A stretch of 29,012 bases of DNA, from positions 1 through 29,012 of the forward strand of contig CAWKDG010000004.1 of assembly GCA_963848355.1 (NCBI GenBank), written 5' to 3'. This document shows positions 22,960-29,012 of this stretch, piece by piece; the stretch's first letter is position 1; each line of letters begins with the position of its first letter. This stretch comes from CAWKDG01 sp963848355. Its GTDB lineage: Bacteria; Actinomycetota; Acidimicrobiia; Acidimicrobiales; UBA8190. A program made the translations under genes and the position numbers. A model generated the notes under the pieces. The model had not been told where the DNA came from, ran no database searches, and saw only the letters and a program-made list of their open reading frames with translations.

Positions 22960-24171
22960 TCAGACGGTTCGTAAGGCGTCGGTGGGAGACAACCGGGCCG
23001 CCCTCAGAGCCGGAAGGAGACCAGCGACGGCGCCGATCACGATGGCAGCCCCGAAGCCTCCGATCCAGGCCACCGGTGGCACGTCGATCGCCCATCGTTT
23101 GGTCGACGCGTAGATCACCGTGGCCAGCGCCCCCCCGCCCACGCCGACCGCACCACCGAGCAGGCTCAGGAGGATCGCCTCGGACAGGAACTGGGCGCGG
23201 ATGTTTGCCTTGGTGGCGCCGAGCGCCCGGCGCAGGCCGATTTCGCTGCGGCGCTCGAGCACCGAGATCACCATGATGTTGGCCACCCCGACCGCCCCGA
23301 CCAGCAGGGCGACGGCTCCGAGGCCGAGGAAGAGATCGTTGAATGCGCCCTTGGCGTCGGCTTGGGCGGTGAGCACGTCCGAGGGCCGGCTCACGTCCAC
23401 GTTTCCCGGGTTCTGAGGGTTCGCCGTGCCGGCGAGCACGGAGTCCACGGCGGTGACCTCGTTGTCCGCCGTGCGCACGTACACCGTGCTCGGGTGTCCG
23501 TCGAAACCGAGGTACGACTCGGCGGCCGGGAACCCGACGAGGATCGAGCTGTCGATCTCTGGTGTGAGCACCGCCGGGTTGAGGATGCCGACGACGTAGA
23601 ACCACATGTTGCCGACCCAGATGCGCTCTCCAGGCATGATGTGATCGATGCCGAGACGCTGCGCTGCCGCTGCCCCGAGCACGCACACGGGCTCGTGAGC
23701 GGTCGCCGCGTTCAGATAGACGCCGGCGTAGAGCGAACTGCCCACCGCATCGGGGAGACCGAGGCTCGATGCGTCCACGCTCAGCGCGTTCGTGTTCACG
23801 GCCGGGATGAGCGGGGTCCGGTATGCCGTCGCCGTGGTGGCACCGGTGTACTGCGTCTGGGTGACCGGGCCGATGCGGGCGATCATGGCGGGCGCCACCT
23901 TGGGCAGTTCCGCCGTCCCACCGAAGAGGGTCTGGCCGTTGGTGACCTCGAGCAGGTTGGTGCCCAGCTGGGAGATCTCCGCCAAGAGGCCCGCCTGCGA
24001 CGAGGCGGACAGTCCGAGGACGGCCACGATGGCGGCCACGCCGATGGCAATACCGATGGCAGAGAGGGCGGCGCGCAGGCGCCGCGTCCGTAGGCCGACA
24101 CTCGCCACGCGCATCATGTCACGGGCGGTCAGCTTGACCGGGTTGATCTCCACCGGAGCCCGCGTCCTCAT
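22960..24171 (-). CDS. MacB-like ABC transporter permease
   Basis: A 403-residue membrane protein of the MacB/FtsX type. The N-terminal helix (LRAALSAIGIAIGVAAIVAV) is followed by a large extracytoplasmic MacB_PCD-like domain (about 60-270). Three C-terminal helices follow: LFLGLGAVALLVGAVGVANI, AILLSLLGGAVGVGGGALAT and IGGFGAAIVIGAVAGLLPAL. ERRSEIGLRRALGATKANIR is the coupling-helix signature of the family. These permeases move substrates outward from the periplasmic side by mechanotransmission. The ATG overlaps the stop of the ATPase gene (ATGA at 24168-24171). With the adaptor and ATPase it forms an export system whose substrate may be a peptide or antibiotic; this is inferred. Confidence 0.92.
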   Translation of the reverse strand: MRTRAPVEINPVKLTARDMMRVASVGLRTRRLRAALSAIGIAIGVAAIVAVLGLSASSQAGLLAEISQLGTNLLEVTNGQTLFGGTAELPKVAPAMIARIGPVTQTQYTGATTATAYRTPLIPAVNTNALSVDASSLGLPDAVGSSLYAGVYLNAATAHEPVCVLGAAAAQRLGIDHIMPGERIWVGNMWFYVVGILNPAVLTPEIDSSILVGFPAAESYLGFDGHPSTVYVRTADNEVTAVDSVLAGTANPQNPGNVDVSRPSDVLTAQADAKGAFNDLFLGLGAVALLVGAVGVANIMVISVLERRSEIGLRRALGATKANIRAQFLSEAILLSLLGGAVGVGGGALATVIYASTKRWAIDVPPVAWIGGFGAAIVIGAVAGLLPALRAARLSPTDALRTV

Positions 24172-24890
24172 GGCTCGACCGTCTCGCGATGACGCGACGT
24201 GTCGCCGGTGATGCGGCCATCGAGCATCTCGACCCGACGGGGGAGGCGGGCCGCCAGGTCCTTGTCGTGGGTGATCACGACGATGGTGGCGCCCCCCGCG
24301 TTGAGCGTCTCCAGCAACGTCAAGATGGCGACACCGGTGGCGCTGTCGAGGTTCCCTGTCGGTTCGTCGGCCAGCACGATGGCGGGCTCGCCCACCAGAG
24401 CCCGTGCGATGGCCACGCGCTGGCGCTCGCCACCGGAGAGCTGGGTGGGCTTGGCACCCGCCCGCGACCTCAGCCCCACCCGGTCGAGCGCTTCCAGGGC
24501 GGAGCGGCGGCGCTCGGCGGAGGGGACTCCGGCGTAGAAGAGCCCGTCGGCCACGTTCTCCAGAGCCGTCGCGTGCTCGGCCAAGAAGAACTGCTGAAAG
24601 ACGAAACCGATTCTCCGGGCCCGCAGCGCGGCGAGCTCGCGATCGGAGAGGAGCGCCACATCGAAGCCGGTGACCCGTACCGTACCGCTCGTCGGGCGGT
24701 CGAGCGTCCCCATCATGTGCAGCAGGGTCGACTTCCCGGATCCCGACGGACCGACGATCGCCACGAGCTCGCCCGCGTCGACGGCGAAGGTGACGCCCGC
24801 CAGCGCCGTGACCGGGGGCTCACCGGGGTACTCCTTGACGACGTTGTGCAACTCCAGGACGGCGGCTGCCGTACCGACCGTTCCCATCAC
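24168..24890 (-). CDS. ABC transporter ATP-binding protein (MacB/LolD type)
   Basis: A 240-residue ATPase. Walker A is IVGPSGSGKSTLL, the Q loop FVFQQFFLAEHAT, the signature TQLSGGERQRVAIARAL, Walker B IVLADEPTGNLDS and the switch His VVITHD. GNLDSATG is typical of the LolD/MacB subgroup that powers FtsX-type permeases. It starts with adjacent GTG and ATG codons (24890 and 24887) 19 bases after the adaptor stop, and its end overlaps the permease start. It is the cytoplasmic motor of the exporter. Confidence 0.93.
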   Translation of the reverse strand: MMGTVGTAAAVLELHNVVKEYPGEPPVTALAGVTFAVDAGELVAIVGPSGSGKSTLLHMMGTLDRPTSGTVRVTGFDVALLSDRELAALRARRIGFVFQQFFLAEHATALENVADGLFYAGVPSAERRRSALEALDRVGLRSRAGAKPTQLSGGERQRVAIARALVGEPAIVLADEPTGNLDSATGVAILTLLETLNAGGATIVVITHDKDLAARLPRRVEMLDGRITGDTSRHRETVEP

Positions 24891-24909
24891 GACCGCTCAC
24901 CGAAGGGCC

Positions 24910-26106
24910 TCACGAGCCGGGGATCACGATGCGCTGCCCCGGGGCGACGCCCGGGCCGGAGACCTGCACGACTCCGGCGGCGTCGTCGAAGAGGCCGAGC
25001 GTCACCGGCTCGAAGGAATGCACACCTTTCGCTGAGACCACCTCGAGCCCATAGCCACCGCCGGCCAGGGCGAGCAGGGCGTCGACCGGTACGACCAGCG
25101 CGTCGTTGGCCGAGCCCGTCGTGATCGACACCTGCACGGGCGCCTGGTCGAGATTGCCGGTGGCAGACGGGTCGTCGGGGGTGACGAGCACGGTGATGGT
25201 CGGGCTCGACCCGCTGTCGCCGTTGCCCGAGGGTGTCGTGGCCACGGTGCCCACGGAGGTCACCGTGCCCGGCGTCGTCTGCCCGTCGGGGAGGGTGATC
25301 GTCACCTTGTCCCCGGTGGCCATCTCGCCCTGCTGGTCGGCGTCGAGGTCGATGGTCACCACCCGCCCGGTCGACGTCCCGGTCAGGATCTCCGATCCCG
25401 GCTGGGCCGCTCCCCCGACCACGGTGTCGGTACCGAACCCGGTAACGCGCACCGCGGTGGGCATGAACACCACCTGGCCCAGCGTCAACGTGCCGTTCTG
25501 GGTCACCCCGAGGGCCGCCTGCAATTTCTGCACTCCGACCTTGGTCCACGAAGTGAAGTCGCTCGCATCCGACCCGACCTCCGCGCTGGTGAGGTAACCC
25601 ATGGCCACGAGGTCGTAGTTGAGCTCTTCGACGTCCGGGCCGCTCACCGCGCTCGCAGTCGCCCCCTCTGAAAGAGAGCGGTACGCAGGGGTGCCACCAT
25701 AGAGAAGGACCACCGGGGAACCGTTGGTGTCGTAGAGAACCTGCCCTTGCGAGATCAGCTGGCCTATCGAGGGGAGCGAGGTGACCGTTCCCTGGCCCTG
25801 GTTGATCACCGTGTAGGTGCCCGAGTAGCCGAGGGTGGCCGACACCTCGGTTTGCGAGGTGATGTCCTCGTGGCTCACGGTGGTGACGGAGGTCGGGTCG
25901 GCGTTGTCGGCCACGCCGCCGACACGGCCGCTCGAGCCCGAGAAAGGCCGGACCTCCGCGATGACCGCCACGGTAACCAGCACGACGACCAGGCTGACGA
26001 TGACGACGGCGCGTCGGCGGCGGTTCGGGTGTCCGCCGCTACGATTCAGAGGGTCGTCCTGCGGCTGACGCAGGACGACCGTCTGCGGCTCGGTCGTCGC
26101 CGGCAT
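24910..26106 (-). CDS. Periplasmic adaptor-like protein with peptidoglycan-binding domain
   Basis: A 398-residue protein with a membrane anchor near residues 33-53 (AVVIVSLVVVLVTVAVIAEV). An HlyD/MacA-type beta domain follows (TVINQGQGTVTSLPSIGQLI, SQGQVLYDTNGSPVVLLYGG), interrupted by a peptidoglycan-binding_1-like helical domain (VEELNYDLVAMGYLTSAEVG, KLQAALGVTQNGTLTLGQVV). The C-terminal membrane-proximal part contains VVTIDLDADQQGEMATGDKV, ALVVPVDALLALAGGGYGLE and GVAPGQRIVIPG. In Actinobacteria, which lack a Gram-negative outer membrane, such adaptors probably couple the MacB exporter to the cell wall. The ATG overlaps the lipoprotein stop (TGATG at 26104-26108). Confidence 0.88.
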   Translation of the reverse strand: MPATTEPQTVVLRQPQDDPLNRSGGHPNRRRRAVVIVSLVVVLVTVAVIAEVRPFSGSSGRVGGVADNADPTSVTTVSHEDITSQTEVSATLGYSGTYTVINQGQGTVTSLPSIGQLISQGQVLYDTNGSPVVLLYGGTPAYRSLSEGATASAVSGPDVEELNYDLVAMGYLTSAEVGSDASDFTSWTKVGVQKLQAALGVTQNGTLTLGQVVFMPTAVRVTGFGTDTVVGGAAQPGSEILTGTSTGRVVTIDLDADQQGEMATGDKVTITLPDGQTTPGTVTSVGTVATTPSGNGDSGSSPTITVLVTPDDPSATGNLDQAPVQVSITTGSANDALVVPVDALLALAGGGYGLEVVSAKGVHSFEPVTLGLFDDAAGVVQVSGPGVAPGQRIVIPGS

Positions 26107-26783
26107 CAGCTCCCACCCCCGGTCGACAGGACGGCCCCGGAGCCACCGCTCCCCTTGGAGGGCAGCGTGGGCGCGTTGGGCATGCACACCTTCTGTGCCC
26201 GTTGGAAGGCCGGGTCGTTGGGGTTGAGGTCACTGCCCGGCGAGCCATGGAGCGATATCGAGATGCGGCCACCCGGGCCACTTTGCGGGTCGGGGAAGTC
26301 CGTGATCCCGTGGTCCCGCATGCACTGCGCCATCTTGAGCGCGTTCTGGAGTGCCTGGGCCTGCTGGGCTGGGGACGGCTTCGGCATCTTCGACTGACAG
26401 GCGTTCTGCGCCTTCTGGAAGGCCGGGTTGTTCGGGCTGAGGTCGCTGTCCGGTCCGCCGCCGATTTGGATCTGGCCCTGGGCGTTGGGGTCCGGGAAGT
26501 CCCCCACGCCGTGGGCCCGCATGCACTGGGAAAAGGCGAGCGCCTGCGTGGCGTTTCCGCCAGCGAGGCTGATGCCCGTCCGGCTGTCGCTCGTGGAGCC
26601 GTTCGTGCCCGGGTCCTCGGAGGACGACTGACCGTTCGGCGGCCCGGTGGTGGCCACGTCGCCGGCGCTGGCCACGCCGGGCGAGGAGCCACCCGAGCAG
26701 GCGGCCGCGGCCAACCCGAGAAGGAGCAGAGCACCCGTGACCGCCATCAGCCGGGGCAGGCGTGGAAAGTGGTCGATGTCCAT
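26106..26783 (-). CDS. Lipoprotein with two CMRxHGxxDFPDP repeats
   Basis: A 225-residue protein. The lipobox LAAAAC gives lipidated Cys29. After a Ser/Gly-rich spacer come two copies of a domain of about 52-56 residues, at about 83-134 (SQCMRAHGVGDFPDP ... NPAFQKAQNAC) and 149-204 (AQCMRDHGITDFPDP ... DPAFQRAQKVC). Each copy has one Cys at the start and one at the end (87/129 and 154/200), so each could close with a disulfide. The motif is recurrent in Actinobacterial lipoproteins; I know of no established function. It heads the exporter operon, and its stop overlaps the adaptor start, which points to a sensing or substrate-handling role in front of the exporter. GAGG lies eight bases before the ATG. 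Confidence 0.82.
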   Translation of the reverse strand: MDIDHFPRLPRLMAVTGALLLLGLAAAACSGGSSPGVASAGDVATTGPPNGQSSSEDPGTNGSTSDSRTGISLAGGNATQALAFSQCMRAHGVGDFPDPNAQGQIQIGGGPDSDLSPNNPAFQKAQNACQSKMPKPSPAQQAQALQNALKMAQCMRDHGITDFPDPQSGPGGRISISLHGSPGSDLNPNDPAFQRAQKVCMPNAPTLPSKGSGGSGAVLSTGGGS

Positions 26784-27027
26784 GGTGATGCCTCGCTCGT
26801 TCTCGGTCGCGCTGGGTCTCTCAGGGGAGTTGTACAGGAGAGGCGGTTTCGAAAACGTTGCGCCCTGGCTTCAGGGGAAACTCACAGGTTGGCCACAGCT
26901 CACCCCCGTCCTCCGGGCGGCAAGGTGAAACCTCTTTGAAACCTTCGATAGTGCATCCTGGACGTCGAGGCGGGTCTTGCGGTGAGGCCATCGGTCCGGG
27001 CCCTGGAGGCAGGAGAAGGAGCGAAAG
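26784..27027. promoter_or_regulatory. Divergent promoter region with 11-bp-phased direct repeat
   Basis: This 244-bp region separates the exporter operon (minus) from the two-component genes (plus). TGAAACCT occurs at 26926-26933 and again at 26937-26944, exactly 11 bp apart. That is the spacing typical of OmpR-family regulator boxes. An inverted GGTTTC is seen at 26845-26850, close to the lipoprotein gene. AAGGAG at 27016-27021 is the ribosome site of the regulator gene. Confidence 0.55.
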
Positions 27028-27681
27028 GTGCGGGTGCTGGTCATCGAAGACGATGCGGTGCTGGCCGAGACGGTCGGCGTCGGGCTCCGACGCGCGGAGA
27101 TGACCGTCGACATCGCCTTCGACGGCGCCACCGGCCTCGACCGGGCCCTGCAGACCGACTACGACGTCATCGTGCTGGACCGCGACCTTCCCCTCGTGCA
27201 TGGCGACGAGGTGTGCCGGCGCCTGGTGGACGCCGGTCGCAGGAGCCGGGTGCTGATGCTGACGGCGGCGGGGGCGATGGACGACCTCGTCGACGGCCTC
27301 GAGCTCGGCGCTGACGACTACCTGCCGAAGCCCTTCCACTTCCCTGTGCTGGTGGCCCGCATCGGCGCCCTCTACCGGCGGGCCCAGCCGGCGATCCCCC
27401 CCGTGCTCCGGCACGACGACATCGAGCTCGACCGGGCCCAGCACCGGGTGACGCGCCGGGGCCGGCCCCTCGACCTCTCGCCCAAGGAGTTCGGGGTGCT
27501 CGAGCTCTTGCTGTCCTCCGTCGGCCGGACCATCTCCGCCGAGGAGCTGCTCGAACGTGTCTGGGAGGAGTCGACGGATCCCTTCACCCACGCGGTGAAG
27601 GTGACGATGAGCCGACTGCGGACGAAGCTGGGAGAGCCACGCGTCATCGAGACCGTCCCCCGCTCCGGATATCGGATCTGA
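27028..27681 (+). CDS. OmpR/PhoB-family response regulator
   Basis: A 217-residue regulator. The receiver domain (1-115) has the acidic pair Asp8/Asp9, phosphoacceptor Asp51 (VIVLDRDLP), Thr79 (VLMLTAAG) and Lys101 (DYLPKPF). The winged-helix DNA-binding domain (about 125-217) includes PLDLSPKEFGVLELLLSSVG, LLERVWEES, HAVKVTMSRLRTKLG and ETVPRSGYRI. All key residues are present. The GTG start has AAGGAG six bases upstream. The kinase gene begins two bases after its stop. It probably controls the divergent lipoprotein-exporter operon and itself. Confidence 0.94.
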   Translation: MRVLVIEDDAVLAETVGVGLRRAEMTVDIAFDGATGLDRALQTDYDVIVLDRDLPLVHGDEVCRRLVDAGRRSRVLMLTAAGAMDDLVDGLELGADDYLPKPFHFPVLVARIGALYRRAQPAIPPVLRHDDIELDRAQHRVTRRGRPLDLSPKEFGVLELLLSSVGRTISAEELLERVWEESTDPFTHAVKVTMSRLRTKLGEPRVIETVPRSGYRI

Positions 27682-27683
27682 AA

Positions 27684-28997
27684 ATGGCAGGACCAGCACG
27701 CCGACGGCTGAGCCACCTGTTCAAGGGTGTTCACATACCCAGACGCACGGTCCGGCTCCGCCTCACGCTCCTCTACGGCGGCCTCTTCCTCGCCTCGAGC
27801 GCCGTGCTCCTCGCCATCACCTACGTGGTCGTCCGTAACCTCACCGGGGGCTCGTACGTGAGAATCTCCAACCGCGGCCTCACCATTGCGGGTGTCGAGG
27901 TCGCCGGTGGGCCCCCCCCGGGTACCCCGGGAGCGGCGGCCTTCGTACGCGGCTCGGGCCAGGTCACCCACGTTGCCGCCGGGTCCGGCGCCGGCCCTCT
28001 CACGCGGACGCCGAAGGAGCTCGCCGCCCAGGCGCGCGAACTCCAGCGAGTTGCCGTCCTCTACCACGATTCCGAGCTCCATCACCTTCTGGTGACCTAC
28101 GGGGTCGCCCTCGGCGTCATGGCCGTCGTCTCCGTCGGGTTGGGTTGGCTGGTGGCCGGACGGATCCTGCGACCGTTGCGCACCATCACGGCCACGACGC
28201 GAGCCATCGGCGTCACCGACCTCCACCAACGGTTGGCCTTGAGCGGACCCGACGACGAGTTGCAGGAGCTCGGTGACACCGTGGACGAGCTGCTCGAACG
28301 GCTTGAGACCTCCTTCGCCTCACAGAAGCAATTCGTCGCCAATGCATCGCACGAACTGCGCACGCCACTCGCCCGCCAACGCACACTGGGTCAGGTGGCA
28401 CTTTCCGATCCCGATGCCTCCGTCGAATCTCTGCGCGACGCTCATGAGAGGATCCTCGCCTCCGGGGAAGAGCAGGAGCAGCTGATCGACACGCTTCTCA
28501 CGTTGTCGCGGGTGCAAGGTGGCGCGCTGAAGAGCAAGCCCTTCGAGCTCGCATCGTTGGTGGGAGAGCTTCTCCAGGCACGCGAGCCCGAGGCGACGGC
28601 CCGAGGCGTGCGCATCCAGAGGGTCTTGGAGCCAGTCCTCCTGCAGGGCGACCTGCGCCTGATCGAACGCCTGGCGGCGAACCTGATCGACAACGCCCTA
28701 CGACACAACGTCACCGGCGGAGGCGTCACAGTCAAGACCGGAACACGAGCGGGGTCGCCTTGTCTCTGGATCATGAACGACGGGCCTCTCGTACGGACCG
28801 AGGATATCGAGCGACTGTACGAGCCGTTCGAGCGGCTGGATGGACAGCGCCCGAGCAGCGGTGTCGGGTTCGGGCTGGGGTTATGCATCGTCAAGGCCGT
28901 TGCTTCGGCGCATGGCGCCACCCTGGACACCCAGGCACGCCCAACCGGTGGACTTCGGGTGGAGGCTCGCTTCCGACCCACCGTTCCGGGGAACTGA
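27684..28997 (+). CDS. Sensor histidine kinase
   Basis: A 437-residue membrane kinase. Two transmembrane helices, at about 27-50 and 136-158, bracket an extracytoplasmic sensor loop of about 85 residues rich in Gly and Pro. A HAMP domain follows (ILRPLRTITATTRAIGVTDL). The HisKA motif is NASHELRTPLA with His223. The ATPase domain has the N box LAANLIDNALRHN, a G1-type motif NDGPLV and the G2-type GVGFGLGLCIV. All catalytic elements are present. It is the partner of the regulator encoded two bases upstream. With the exporter next door it probably senses a substance acting on the envelope; this is inferred. Confidence 0.94.
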   Translation: MAGPARRRLSHLFKGVHIPRRTVRLRLTLLYGGLFLASSAVLLAITYVVVRNLTGGSYVRISNRGLTIAGVEVAGGPPPGTPGAAAFVRGSGQVTHVAAGSGAGPLTRTPKELAAQARELQRVAVLYHDSELHHLLVTYGVALGVMAVVSVGLGWLVAGRILRPLRTITATTRAIGVTDLHQRLALSGPDDELQELGDTVDELLERLETSFASQKQFVANASHELRTPLARQRTLGQVALSDPDASVESLRDAHERILASGEEQEQLIDTLLTLSRVQGGALKSKPFELASLVGELLQAREPEATARGVRIQRVLEPVLLQGDLRLIERLAANLIDNALRHNVTGGGVTVKTGTRAGSPCLWIMNDGPLVRTEDIERLYEPFERLDGQRPSSGVGFGLGLCIVKAVASAHGATLDTQARPTGGLRVEARFRPTVPGN

Positions 28998-29012
28998 CTG
29001 GACCTATGCGGA

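Noticed and set aside
1..29012. CRISPR arrays, insertion sequences, rRNA genes
   Set aside because: No regularly spaced repeats, no transposase with terminal inverted repeats and no rRNA sequence were seen.

Overview
This is a 29 kb stretch of a high-GC genome that looks actinobacterial, most likely Actinomycetota of the Acidimicrobiia type; the class is an inference and was not tested. The evidence is frequent GTG starts, ATGA/GTGA stop-start overlaps, several genes with a TANNNT -10 box placed for leaderless transcription, the rimO-pgsA-cinA order, proteins with DUF2510 and CMRxHG motifs, and a periplasmic adaptor with a peptidoglycan-binding domain beside a MacB-like ABC exporter.

Layout. 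Positions 1-3882 hold a tightly coupled envelope operon: the tail of a membrane-anchored protein, a 914-residue exported and anchored protein, and a sortase-fold protein that has lost both the catalytic His and Cys. Positions 4226-6143 encode an exported IPT/TIG plus PstS-like binding protein, broken by one frameshift and followed by a good hairpin terminator. Positions 6296-10712 carry scattered single genes: a lipoprotein, a cyclic-nucleotide-domain/thioredoxin-reductase-like fusion, a VOC protein, a methyltransferase and a membrane protein. Positions 10864-14192 are the conserved core: tRNA-Ser(GCT), then rimO, pgsA and cinA. A DinB-like protein and a DUF2510 membrane protein follow.

Positions 15550-22938 look accessory. 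They include a macrodomain gene cut at its 5' end and internally deleted, a decayed large serine recombinase beside the cut, an antibiotic-biosynthesis-type monooxygenase, a secreted beta-propeller, a DUF427 protein, and a redoxin / ECF sigma / zinc anti-sigma chain whose anti-sigma gene is frameshifted. A second sigma/anti-sigma pair and an intact macrodomain paralogue follow.

Positions 22960-28997 form an export and signalling unit. A divergent two-component system (OmpR-type regulator and histidine kinase) faces a four-gene operon coding for a CMRxHG lipoprotein, a peptidoglycan-binding adaptor, an ABC ATPase and a MacB-like permease. An 11-bp-phased direct repeat lies between them and may be the regulator's operator.

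The strongest leads are the pseudo-sortase operon, the recombinase/macrodomain scar, and a promoter-like motif shared by the redoxin-sigma operon and the secreted beta-propeller gene.
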